Below are positions 34,386 through 45,765 of a stretch of 64,000 nt of DNA, one piece after another. Both the position numbers and the translations under genes were made by a program. The notes beneath the pieces are model-generated. The model did no database searches and was not told the origin of the DNA. It worked only from the letters and a program-made list of their open reading frames with translations. Position 1 is the first letter of the stretch. Each line of letters opens with the position of its first letter. The DNA is from Clytia hemisphaerica. Lineage: Eukaryota; Cnidaria; Hydrozoa; Leptothecata; Clytiidae. The stretch is from NCBI GenBank assembly GCA_902728285.1, contig CACVBU010000910.1:1868080-1932079 (forward strand), read 5' to 3'.

Positions 34386-36301
34386 AGGCGTTGATAGAAT
34401 TGTTTTTTGATTATACTACACGACTCGAATTTATGATATCTTTCCTACGATTACTTTTCAAATGTTATTATTTTTAAAAGTATAGATGTTTTTCAAGTTA
34501 CTTTTGGCTATACTTAAAAAACATTTCATTAAAAAATGAATTTTTCTGATTTTGGATTTTTCTATTTTGGTCCTTTTTTTTCAAAGAAGTTACGTAAAGT
34601 TGCTTCACCCTACCATTTCCTGATAAACTCCCAATACAAATTTTAGTTTTTTTATTAAGCTGCTCAAAACAATTACAGCATCCAAAATGAAAGTCCCATA
34701 TTTTGATCTACTCTTTTCTGCTAAATTATCTCTCATTGATCTCTTCCAGAAAAAACCGTTCATGGGAAAAAAAGTACATCGTCCAGGGGTATTGAAAAAA
34801 CCCTGAAAAACTGCCATGACCATAAGGTGAATTTAACATGTCCAGGGTGGTGTCAATTTGATGCTTGTCCAGGGGGTGAAAAATTATAATGTCCATGGGT
34901 AAAGCACTGAAAAAATAATATATCCTCCACCCCCTATGAACGGTTTTTTTCTGGAAGAGCCCATATTTTAGGAAATTTTCCTGAAAAATTCCTTAAAACT
35001 CATTTTCTTTGGGAAAATCATCACTTAAATACACGGCATTGTAAGAATCTTCCCCTGCTTATTCTACCCACTCCTACAGAAGACCCATTTTGATTTGACG
35101 ATCATTCGATCTATATTATTGATCCTTTGTAATTTTCAAGAATCTTTGGGTATCTTTTTTCAGAGGATCTTCGTAGAACCTGGGATATTCGGGTAGGCTG
35201 CACGCATCCTTTAGACTTTTTTTTTCTTTTATAAGAACCACGAGGGAGAAGCAAGAACGGTATAAGGACTATCCAAGGCGATAATTGTGTTGAAAAAAGG
35301 AGAACAAACTGGCCTGAGCAAAAAGTCACTAAAAAGGTGTTTGTAGGAAGAAATTTTAGCAGGAATTTAAATTTGGTTGCAGGATATCAAAGCAAATAGA
35401 GGGTTCATGATGAAATGGAAAAAAGTCATTTTTATAAATAATGAAATAGTAGACAGTCCCCATATTGGATTCAATAAGAATAATAACCAGGGAGAGATTG
35501 AGCTCACTATTGAAAATGTTTTTAAGTGAAAAGTATCATTTTATCATTTATTTATTCATCCTCATAGCTTTCTCCATTGAAAAGATTGGATGAACTAAAC
35601 TACTTATAAGCCACAATAGGTTGAAAAAATGCTGCTTTTAAAAATAAAAACTTTTAACAAATTGATAAATTTTTTCAATATAAACAAACTGATTAATGAG
35701 AAACATTGCTAGTTTTGGTAACAAATACAGTGATGGAAATTCGAACATTCTTAAGTTACTGTAAGTGGCAAAATGGGTTGTAAACAGCCTTTATTTGAAA
35801 GAAAACAGATGGAAATTATCAGTAGTGACTCCTTCAATAAAGAACCTAAGCATAGTTTCATACCCCTCTTTCTTCTGGAGGGGGGGGGTGGGTCAGAAAA
35901 TTCTCCAAAAAGGATTGGAAAGGTGAAAAACATTTAAGGGGGGATTCTGAAAAGGGGCAAAGAAATCTTACTAGGGGGGGGCTGGGATTTTAGAATCAGA
36001 GCATTGAAAATAATGTTCAATTCATTTAAGTTTTGACAAATCTCATTTCAAAATTTTGCATTTTCGTAAAGAAGGTAAAGAAGGGGCAAAAAAAATTTTA
36101 ATTTTCTGGAGGGCCAGACCGGAGGAAACTATGCTAAGTAGCTTGTTAATTTAACCGCTTCTAGCTAAATATGGTTAGCAAAACTAAAGTAAAATTAGTA
36201 AAATCTGTTCAGAAGTTTTTATGAAGAAAATTACTAAAACTGTAACAATAATAGAACTCAAGTTTTAAATATTAAACATGCATAACACAAAACAAATCGA
36301 A
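34386..36301. other. Middle of P element: non-coding, with a second MITE
   Basis: The space between the 3' ends of the two convergent genes. 34741-34959 is a MITE (CTCTTCCAGAAAAAACCGTT and its inverse). 35870-35985 has several G-runs of 8-9. No coding region was recognised. Confidence 0.5.
34741..34959. mobile_element. MITE with 26-bp inverted ends
   Basis: CTCTTCCAGAAAAAACCGTT...CATGGG at the left is mirrored by CCCTATGAACGG...CTGGAAGAG at the right, with one or two differences. The inside repeats gtccaggg words. No coding capacity. Confidence 0.8.
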
Positions 36302-37785
36302 TCAGGGCTCTTCTTGCTCTGCTTGTTTCAAATTTGTTCTCAGAGAGTGCTTTTTGGTAGACTTGTTTTTGAATTTGTATTTTTCTTTGATACTTTTTGC
36401 ATAAGAGAATCCTCTAATTCTGAGGTATAAGGAAAGGAGTTGCTCAAGTAAGTCTTTCCCAAGTTCAGTATCTATATTTGACGAGGAATCACTAATAAGC
36501 TGTTCCCAATACTTCTTCACGAACAAGTTTTTCATCAGAGTTTTAACAATTGCTTTGTAGTCTACTTTTGTAACATGTCTACATGTTTCCCTGGTGAACA
36601 TAATTTCAGCATGTTCAAAAACATTTACCATTAATTCACAAATACACCACAGTCCACCTCTATTTTTTGCATTAATCAAAGCATGCTCCTCCAAATCAGT
36701 AGGTTCGATTTTAAATTCTTTCAACAAATTGATTGATTTTTGAAAAACTTCCTTGCTCCAATGTTTGCTTAGGCGTAATTTAGCGTAAATTTTGTGGACA
36801 GTATGACCTGCAATGTAATTGAGGGCTGCCTTCTCCTTTTGCCCTAGTTTTGTTCTGATGTCAACATTTACATCACATTGCTTTGGTTTAAGATGCTTTA
36901 TACAGCTGCCTGAAAATTCCAACATGAGAAGATTATGGACTCGCTTATCTGGAAATAATTGGTCAAGTTTTGAAGAAGTTATCCGGCGTAAAGCTGCAAG
37001 AAATTCATCGTTTTTAGTTTCTTTGTATTTCAAGATAATTCCCTCCATTTCGTTAAAAATCAAATCTGCTTGGGCTTTGGTGATCTCAAAATCATTGAAT
37101 TGGAATCGAGAAACCTCTGGGTAGCATTCGTTAATTGATAATTTCTCAGCAGATTCTTTGATGAGTTTAGCAATATCCTGTGATCCCAATTTGGAGCTTG
37201 CAAGTTTGGTTTTTTCTTCTTGCTCTTTGACTTTCTCTAAGTAAACTTCATTTGGATGTTTGGCTGACTTGTGTCTCTTTATACCAGCTTTTGTTTTGCA
37301 AGTTTTTCCACATACTTCACATTCGAACGTTGCTCCTTGTGAGGTCTTTGCAAGCTAAAAACAAGAAGAGAAAAACATTAAATTTCTTAAGTAAAGTTTT
37401 TATTAGCCCAGCAGAATCCCCCACAAAGGTTAAGGCTCAAGGTAATCCTGCTACAAGGGTGGAGTGCCATGACTCAATTGAGGATAGAATTCTGTTCTTT
37501 TGTCTAAATAAAAGGAAAGCTTGAAACACATAGCAAAAAGAAAACGTATTTTCAAACACCCAAAATATAACGAATAACAACAAGATTATTGATGACCAAA
37601 AAGAGAGTTTTGAGCCCTAGAAACTCGAGAATTTCTACAGATTAGCGACCAATACTCACATCTGACTCCATAGAATTTATTTGTTTCAACACTTCCTCTT
37701 CACAATCAAAGAAACCAGTATCAAGCAAAGAAAGCACATCCTCAATGGGGTAATCACAGCCAGAACTGCCTGAGTTGGACGCCAT
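36302..37785 (-). CDS. Intact accessory gene of P element: C2H2 zinc-finger protein, 392 aa
   Basis: Two exons, 37785-37660 (42 codons, donor GAT|GTGAGT) and 37354-36302 (acceptor cttcttgttttag). Both are phase 0, with no stop or frameshift. Exon 1 encodes a short acidic N-terminus (MASNSGSSGCDYPIEDVL). Exon 2 opens with one classical zinc finger (C54-x2-C57-x12-H70-x4-H75; FECEVCGKTC...RHKSAKH), then a charged linker and a helical region. That region has LNYIAGHTVHKIYAKLRLSKH, RGGLWCICELMVNVFEHAEI and LRIRGFSYAKSIKEKYK, all motifs familiar from uncharacterised invertebrate TE-associated proteins. It runs antisense and convergent to the transposase, starting inside the right TIR. A regulator or DNA-targeting partner is the natural guess; the function is unknown. 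Confidence 0.7.
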
Positions 37786-37899
37786 TTTGAAAACCGCTTC
37801 CCCTCCATAGAGTCTGGGCACAAGTATCTTGAGTCAGGCTCGCTAAAACAATGCGCCTATTGTTTGCTTCCAGTCTATGGAATTCTTCTTCCGTCTATG
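37779..37899. repeat. Right terminal inverted repeat of P element, containing a start codon
   Basis: Inverse of the left end. On the minus strand the same TTTTCAAAATGGC leads directly into the coding sequence of the accessory gene (ATG at 37785), so its promoter must lie inside the repeat or outside the element. Confidence 0.85.
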
Positions 37900-37906
37900 G
37901 TCTGAT

Positions 37907-40177
37907 ATATGTTTTTGTATATCAGGGTTTAGATGCAATTGGTTTGTTTTGGTTCTAATCTGGGCTCTTGTTTTAGCCTCACTTTCATGCCCCTTTAAGG
38001 CCTCAGATTTTCCGCATGGGTCTTTTCAGTTCCTCAGTGCAGACTGCTGTTTTTTTGCTCCGCCTCCCTCCCCAACATCTTCGTGGAAGCTTTCCTAGGT
38101 CGAATGTTATTTAATGCTTAGGTCACCGGATATTTTGATATTTTTCTTAGATTTTCTTTATGTGAACCGTTTCCTTTACGGTCTATACTATGTATTTGCA
38201 ATTTACTGGTTCATTTGTTTTATTTTCCTAGCTTATATTCCTGTACATATTTTGTCTGTGCCGTTTTCACAGTGTTTATTCCGTCAAGAACTGAAAGTAC
38301 CATGTAGACATATCTGTGTGCTTTCTGCTTATCCTTTGCCTAGTAGCCTTTTGTGTTTAAATACATGCGTTAAGGGACACGAGCATACTATACAATAAAA
38401 TATTTTTAGCCTTAATCACTTTCTTTCCCTCCATATCTGCCAATACGATCTTCAATGCATAAGAGGGTTATTTTTCTGCATTGGTTGAATGGTCGTTTTC
38501 GGCTAAACATAAAAAATATGGAAATATTCAATAATAATGGTTATGAATGTACCCCAGGGAGGGGGGAGTACTTAAGCAAAACAGGTGATGGGTATGCGGA
38601 CCTTAATGGGTCGGTTTTTTCACCTTCCAAAGACTCTCTAAAGGCCCACTTTAGTGCGAAGCGCGCGAAAGATTTTTTCTTAGCCGTTTTTGCCTGAAGA
38701 AAATATTACGTCATAAAAAAGTTTTGCACGAATAAAAAAAAAGTTGAAGGAAGTTCAACTTTTTTAAACCGTTACGTCAATTTTGACCAATGGAATTGCT
38801 TCTTTTTTTAATCAACTAATGACGTTACAAATAACGTGAGAAGTTTTGCGCGCTTCCCGCGAAAGTGGACACCGGCCTTAAGGTTTACCAAATCAACAAA
38901 AAGTCAAAAACAGTATCTCTAAGGGTCGGGTTTTTCACAAAATCGAGTCCAAGAATGGTGAAAAAGTAAAACAGTAAGAAAATTATTCAAAGTTTCGACC
39001 AATTTTTTGTCTATGTAAGGGTCTTTTTAGCAATTTAGTCTCTCTAAAGAATAAAAAATACAGTTACCTTGACTGGTTCTGATTTCTATGGAAAGCGCCA
39101 GTCTGCACTTGCTGATGGTTGTTTTCCCGGTTGTTTTGAACATAAGAAAATAGCCTCAAAAGTATTGGAAATCATAACTCGTATACTGGAAATCATCCTC
39201 AAAGTTTTCCTAAATGAAATCCTGATGAATAAAATCAAAATTTCAACAGTTCAATCTTGACAAAACCCAATCGAAGCTCATACTGCACATGAAGATTCTT
39301 TAAGTGCGAAAAAGGTGCTAAAATCAATAGTAAGATGATGTAGAAAATATTTATTAAAAAATTACCTTGGACATCAAAGCCAGTCTCCCTCTGGTTACTT
39401 GAGAAGATTTAAGTATACGAGTTATTGTTCCGTTTGTCAGAGTGACGCTCATTTTGATAGATTCTATGACCTACCCAGAAACTAATTTACCACAAATAAA
39501 TTGAAGTATCCCAACATAAGGCCAAGTTTTTAACAGCAAAAAGTGTACAGGATATAACAATTCAAACAAAAAACAACAATCAAGAAAATAAATAATCACA
39601 AAGAAAACTCGTCTTGATAGCCCAGACAAAAACAATTAACTTCACCTGGCGATTGATTGATGATGAATGCGTTTACTCTCAATGTCCCGGATTAAAGCTA
39701 AAGTAGTTACATATGGTGACCAGCTATTCAATCATAAAGCAAAATATCAGCAGAAATTCTTCCTTCGCAAACAAATAAGCAATTTACGTCACTTACTATT
39801 GAATTCAGTTATATGACAAAAATACATGCTGTAGCTATTTGGCACATATTCATCTTATCCTGACACAAAGAACACAATGTAGAATAAATCATTTTTATAA
39901 ATAATATTTGTTTTAAAAGAAAGTTGTAAGTGTTAGCTGCTAGCCGCTCAAAATTGGGCACGCTCAAACGCACCTTTGGCAAGATCTGCGTACACGGGAC
40001 GTAAATTTGTATATGTTCGAGAAATGCTACCGATTTGGTTCACGAAAAACACAGAGCAAAGTAGAATTTTCTTTATTTTATAAAAGTGTTTTCAAAATTA
40101 TATCGAGTTTGACTATCCAATAGTCGAACGTGCGCAACGCACTGGGCTCAACTTCAGTGGCTTCAAATTATATATAG
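37907..40177. other. Stretch with MITE and diverged repeat, no recognised gene
   Basis: Frames at 37877-38398 show no domain. At 38555-38620, gggggagtacttaagcaaaa and the following ggtatg..gaccttaa..gg resemble the interior of Helitron copies A and B (27820-27890; 62450-62500), so a fragment of that family or a shared dispersed repeat is present. The MITE at 38641-38879 sits inside it. 39000-40170 shows nothing. Confidence 0.45.
38641..38879. mobile_element. MITE with GC-rich inverted ends
   Basis: AAGGCC-CACTTT..GCG..GAAGCGCGCGAAA at the left is mirrored by TTTTGCGCGCTTCCCGCGAAAG and TGGAC..GGCCTT at the right. The centre (aaaaagttgaaggaagttca...) is also palindromic. Confidence 0.7.
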
Positions 40178-40495
40178 GCCCAATTGTAGACCCCCAGATA
40201 TTCACCAAATGAACAAGTGTGTCAAATTTCAGCCAAATCCAACAATTTTTGAAGTCTCCAAGCTGACCCAAATCTTTAGCCTCGTTTTGGGGAAAAACTC
40301 GTCTTCAGGCCCCAAAAATCAAACTTTTCAAAAAATGAAAAAAACACCCCCAGATATTCACCCAAGAAACAAGTGTGCCAAATTTCAGCCAAATCCGACC
40401 ATTTTTGAAGTCTACAGGCTGCCCTAAGGTTTTTGTGACAAACAGACAGACACACAGACATTGTCAGATTGTAGCTCAACTGAAGTTGAGAATCA
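40178..40495 (+). repeat. Dispersed repeat, copy 2, with two internal subunits
   Basis: Inverse match of 15789-16044. Two subunits of about 95 bp (40190-40285 and 40349-40445) share CCCCCAGATATTCACC, GTGT(G)CCAAATTTCAGCCAAATCC and TTTTTGAAGTCT. Ends with aacagacagacacacagaca and a short hairpin (tagctcaac/gttgag). Non-coding. Confidence 0.85.
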
Positions 40496-41193
40496 AGTGC
40501 GAGATGTTTGTTTTTGTGTCGTTGCTGCTACGCTGCTACTTTCACTTTTGCACACTTGCGAAACAAAGATGGCGATTTTTGTCATGGCAGGATCCTGCTG
40601 ATTTTTTAAGCAGGAAGGCATCTTTTGCTTGTAAAATAACGTTGCTGCTGCTCACACTTATTGGAAATTTTACTCGAGTATCATTCTTGAGGTTTTTTAT
40701 CCTTCCTCTTGGAGAGGAGAGCTGTCCTACCACCCACTTGCTAATGTGACAATGTGTGTGGCTGTTTTTTTTTGTCAACTGAAATTTTCGATAAATGGGC
40801 TGACAGATGCAGATGGTTGTTTACCTTGTGGCATCCATACTGCATGGCAAATTTTTGTGACAATTGATTGGAGTAACCATTCCTATTACATCAGTTGATC
40901 GCATCGAAAACTATTTTTATGGCTTGCAGAGATTTAAAGCAACATTTGGATTTCGAAATATTTTAACATTTAGACTTTATAATTTTATTGGAAATGTCAT
41001 GTATCATGGTTAAACTTTACATTCAGCCGAACAATGATTTTTTTGTCATGTTGTCAATACCTACACGGTTCAACGTACTCGAGTAAACGCTTTTACGAAA
41101 AAGATCATACATACGTCATCGAATATTGGCTGATTGTGGTCAGTAACATTTGTTGAGGAGGTATGCTGCGAAGAACAGACATATTTTTTAATG
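40496..41193. other. Stretch without a recognised gene
   Basis: Frames at 40375-40778 overlap the repeat and have no domain. Nothing supported. Confidence 0.35.
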
Positions 41194-41347
41194 GACCTTA
41201 TCAGAGTTTTTGACTTTTCTAAAAAAGCGATGCATTGTTGGATTGTTTCGAGTGTATTACAAATAATATCTCTTAGGAACTCCTCGAGGGAATTCTATTG
41301 TAATACACATCGCTTTTTTAGAAAAATCAAAAACTCCAATAAGGTCT
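41194..41347. mobile_element. Palindromic MITE, about 154 bp
   Basis: GACCTTATCAGAGTTTTTGA then CTTTTCTAAAAAAGCGATG is mirrored by CATCGCTTTTTTAGAAAAAT then CAAAAACTCCAATAAGGTC. The inner part (GTATTACAA / TTGTAATAC) is also inverted. Confidence 0.85.
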
Positions 41348-44300
41348 ATCATTCAACACAACATAAGAAAGACTTTGTTGTAGTTTGAGATCAAGCAAAC
41401 GCAAACATTACCAGATTCCCATCAAGAATCAATATTAATATTATGTAGCTACGTATAATATAATGCAACACAAGAAGGGAAACTGTGAATGTTTTGGTGG
41501 TACATGAGATGTTTTGTCTGTGAAATGTGATGCTTAATGACATTAACTTTTACTTGTTAAGGCAGCAATCAGAAAATACACTTATCTTTTTAAGTCAGTA
41601 TTAGAAAATTTCAAATTCACTGCTGCTTGTGGTCATTATTTGGGAGGTAGTCAGTAGTCCGACACTTTCTAGTCCGACAGTAAAAATGTCCGACGTTGGA
41701 TTTGACGAATGCGTCAGTATTCCAACAACAATTTTGTCCGACAACGAGTCAAAAAAAACATATGAAAAACAAAATATGAATCGGAGGCACATCTTTTATA
41801 AAAATCCAACGTTCCGACTTTTCTTAAATTTTGGGAAGCTTGTTAGGATAGGATTTCAAGAGTCAAGAAATTGGATTTAGCTTTTTTTACGACCCTTCTT
41901 TAGTGATTTACAACCCTGGTTGGTCCTTTATTTCTAATTATGTCAAACTGCCGCCAAAATGAACTTTTATTAATATTATCTCTGTGAAAAACCCTTATTC
42001 AACATTCGGCACAATTTTTCGTTTTCGGACAAAAGTGACGTCGGAAAAAAAGTCTTCCAAATTGTTAATTTATTTTAAAGATTCGGACTAGTTACATGCA
42101 CCCCATTATTCAGTTCAAACACTTTAAATAATTTCCAAATAAAATAACCTCTTTCTTTTGGTCATTATTCAGTTCAAACACTTTAAATAATTTCCAAATA
42201 AAATCATCTTTCTTTTCACTGCATTTTCCTCGAAATTTATGAACATGTTTCTGGCAAAATGAAATGCACGGAGAGGTTTGTGATCGCTGCGTTATAATAT
42301 TGGAATGTTTCAAGGGGTTTGAAGTCATTGTATGATTTGTTTTTTTGATTGCATGAGTGTATGAAAACTAAATGAATTATAGATAAGTGATATTTTTTTA
42401 AAAATAGATTATATTCTTTACCACTTTTAGTTATGACATCCTAAACTATCAAAAAGCCCGTACTACATTGTCACATTTACTGTAATATTTCAAAACTACA
42501 GAATCAAAACAATGATGAGAAAGACTACATTATTACTAAAACTACACATCAGTGCGTTATTGTTTTTATGACTTCATGACTGAAATAGGGTCTTTTTTCA
42601 CAGGATACGTTTGTATTGAGCAGATATCTTAATACTTTTTCCAGGAAGATTTTTTGAAACTACTACAAAAGTATTACAAAATCGAGTACAAATGACTTTT
42701 TTATCTGTCTATTTTCTAACATCCTCCTCTTTGACATCATTGTTATGACTCACTGGCAATAAATTCTTGGTGAAATGTAAAGGTCTTATTAGTTTGTATT
42801 TTAAATTCTGTATCTTTGTAAATTCTGAGTCGTCCATTTATTATACATTTTGGAATTTCTTTGCGACAACAGGTCGATCGCTCCGCAAGCCCTTTTATGT
42901 TGATAATTTTTGAAAAATGAATTAACCTGAGGGCGCGAAGCGCACGAATAGGGAGTGAAGCATCCTTTCTCTAGATCTGCGGGTGGCGTAAAAAAATCTG
43001 TATATGTACGAAAATTTCTGATAATGAGCCGGATGGATGGCGAAATATCGACTTTGCTTCGTGTTGGATGGGATTAAAATTAGTTTAGCACTATTCGAAG
43101 TATTTGTTTCGTAAATTACTTAGTTTAATAGAATATAATCTATGTTGTGAGTATTATAATGGAAGATTTTTTATTAAAATTGCAACTTTTGTACAAATAA
43201 TAGTAATAGTACCAAAACTTTATCTCCTTTGCTTATTTCCTGCTTCTTCCAGATCTCTGGGCCCAGTCTTTTTTCTGCATTTCATTTTCAAAACAACAAA
43301 GATGGCCCAGAAAACCAACAAATCTCAAGGTTTTTGATGTGCACGCATTAACTTTTGGACTGTTTATGGCCCATTGCAAGGTAAATCGAGGTTATCTTCA
43401 TTTTCTTTCGCCTTTATAGTTTCAACTACCTTTGGAATGTAACATTAGTACTTTTTCTTTGTGTTGACTTTTTTGTATTAAATTGGATTTCATCTCACAA
43501 AAAAATGGTTTTTTCTCGGCCATGTGTTTCATGAATATCATATGGCCATGTTTTCTTTCCACAGGCTTATTTTTATTCATATGGGTCGTGTGTTTATGCC
43601 ATTTTACTCTAACTATAATTATTTTCATCTCTTCTGTCTTCAGGGTTCAGATCAGGTGAAGGAGCTTGATGTGATGGGTGACTTTTAACTACCAATCGGC
43701 CGACTGGCTGAATCAGCAGTGTTTCAGTGTTTTGGTGGGTGAACAGGCACAACAAAGAAGCAGCATAGAACCAAAATACGCATAGCATTATGACTGTATG
43801 AACAGATTGTGATTGACGGAGAATAATAAAATGGTCCTGGTGAATATAAATTGTGCCAGTTCCATGTTAATGTTATTCCGTGCAATGTTTACGAGACAAA
43901 AGAGAAGACTGTACTGAAAAGCAGAATCAAAATGATAATTACTGGTTGCTATTTTCGTCATTGATGATGACTCTAGCCCAAAAGACAACTTAAATGATAA
44001 AAGTACCTATATGTTACTTTTGATGCCAGCACCAATATATTTTCAAACAAGATATCTTTCACAAAAAAGTATTTTTGATATACTGGTGAATCAACTTATA
44101 TTTTCAGAAACACTTTGACGTGAGATTGTAGATAACGCTTGTTATTGTTACTGCCTAATAAATAGTAATGGCATTACTTTAATTTTAATATACTTAAATG
44201 AATTATAGAAGTTTTTGAATTTTATTCTGCAAGGTAAGGTATTTGAAAAAATTAGTTTGGACTGGTTTGGATTGATTTTATAAATGAAACATTGGGAACA

Positions 44301-44857
44301 TCTTTTTGCCGAACACACAATATCGCAAAAATAGACTCACAAAAAGACAAAATTTCATCACGCAAAAAATCTCGCTAGTCTTGATAAGTTACTGGAAATT
44401 ATTTCAAGGCTGCTGATTCCTTTTCAGAAAATTGATACTACATTTGAAGTGAATGATATCATAAAGAGGTAGCACATTTTGAGAGATTGTATAGGCTTTA
44501 ATGGCTGAAAAGCTCAAGATAATCTTTCAAACTACGCACTATATTCTTTTAAATTTTGAAGGGAAATGTATAATATATTTTTTGAATTGTTGATAAATTT
44601 GCGTTGTAAAAGTTTTATAGAGAGCGAAGAAATTGTTTTAAAAAGTCACAAAAAGATGGGATAAAAGTCTTTCAATTTCTTTAAAAGAACCAGTAAACTT
44701 TTTTAAAGGTTTGGCCGTCCTTTTTTGCACTCGGAGCCTGAAATTGTTTTTGAATTGCTCAAAACCCGGCGTATTTAATTTTTGAGCCTCGTATTGTCTT
44801 ATAAAATCTTTAGCACGCGGATTCTTCCGGCACCATACACTAGTAAATTTTGGTTAA
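41348..44857. other. Long stretch without a recognised gene; small tandem repeats
   Basis: 41655-41750 holds several (a)gtccgac words. A 59-bp tandem duplication lies at 42105-42222. A short frame at 43304 (MAQKTNKSQ) is followed by a plausible GT and, at about 43640, by a cttcag acceptor, but the joined product would be only about 17 residues. Nothing else coding was recognised. Confidence 0.4.
42105..42222. repeat. 59-bp tandem duplication
   Basis: attattcagttcaaacactt then taaataatttccaaataaaat occurs twice, 59 bp apart, almost identical. Confidence 0.9.
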
Positions 44858-45386
44858 AGGGACCCCTCGCTTGTTTGTGATCTTTAGGAAATCAAACTAT
44901 TGTTGGTCCAAAAACCCCTAGCAGTATATTCAAAGAACATAAAACTTACTGCTAGTTCCTGTAGAGATATCGAAAAATTCCTCTGAAAACAGTATGGCGT
45001 CTCCGTCTGACTGAAACCAACACAACCGGGGCTCATTGGGAGTTCTGAAGCCGATACCGATACTCCATAAACCCGCAACTCGACACCAAGCAAAGCCTTT
45101 TTCTTAGGAGAAAAGCGCAGATTCTGTTCGAACCAGAGCTGGCATCTACACTCGTACTGTAATTTTCGGATGCATTTGTGTCGACAACTTGGTGCGACAA
45201 TAGCGCGAGAAAATTCGAAGGCCTTCAGAAGTCATTTGAAATTTCTGAAAGTTGAGTGAACATCAAAATTTATAGTTTTTAATTATGGAGCGAAGAAAGA
45301 GTTTTGCGTGCTAATACTTTGGGAAGTTGCTTTTCATATGATTATGAAGTGAGTGTCTTGTTATCATTTTTAAGCGAGGGGTCCCT
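44858..45386. mobile_element. TTAA-target MITE, 529 bp
   Basis: Inverted ends AGGGACCCCTCGCTT / AAGCGAGGGGTCCCT, flanked by TTAA at 44854-44857 and 45387-45390. Same target and AGGG terminus as the element at 28320-29073 but a different family. The 69-codon minus-strand frame inside (44884-45093) has no domain. Confidence 0.9.
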
Positions 45387-45639
45387 TTAAATAAGTTCTT
45401 CCTCGTCATTTCCTTCTTCTCTTTCAGTCGAACGGCCACTGGGATACGGTACGCCGAACCGGGCTCTGGGCCAACTTTTCAATATTACGTCTTTATTTCC
45501 TTATCTCTAAAATCTTTTATTCCACCATTGGTGCAGAAATCTTGAGAATATTATATTAATACTATTTCTTCTCCACACACCCGATACTTCGATTTATAGA
45601 TTTGGTTTGATCTGTTGTTGTTGTAGGCATACTGTAAAA
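45387..45639. other. Intergenic
   Basis: No gene recognised between the MITE and the following repeat. Confidence 0.3.
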
Positions 45640-45765
45640 GTCGGACCCGGACCTTGGACCCTGAACCCGGACCCTATTTCGGACCCAAAATCGGACCTCA
45701 AATCGGACCCTAGTTCGGACCCCAAATCGGACCCCCATCTAAAAAAGTCGGACCCCACAAAACCC
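45640..45765. repeat. Degenerate 15-bp tandem repeat (tcggacccnaaa type)
   Basis: About eight copies of cggaccc with 5-8-bp spacers (cggacccaaaat, cggacctcaaat, cggaccctagtt). The plus frame reads SDPKSDLKSDPSSDPKSD. On the minus strand it directly follows the zinc-finger coding segment. Confidence 0.85.

Larger units (their letters stand above)
29721..37899. mobile_element. Complete P-superfamily (THAP) transposon, 8,179 bp, two genes
   Basis: Terminal inverted repeats start CATAGACGGAAGAAGAATTC and are identical for 34 bp. Weaker similarity continues to about 120 bp inward, up to ...TTTTCAAAATGGCG on both sides. The element is flanked by a 7-bp duplication GTCTGAT (29714-29720 and 37900-37906), close to the 8-bp, GTC-starting target of P elements. 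It carries a plus-strand THAP transposase and an opposing minus-strand zinc-finger gene, plus two younger MITEs. Confidence 0.9.

Noticed and set aside
43304-43680. Two-exon mini gene starting MAQKTNKSQ
   Set aside because: Good ATG context and plausible splice sites, but the joined frame ends after about 17 residues and no family is recognisable.
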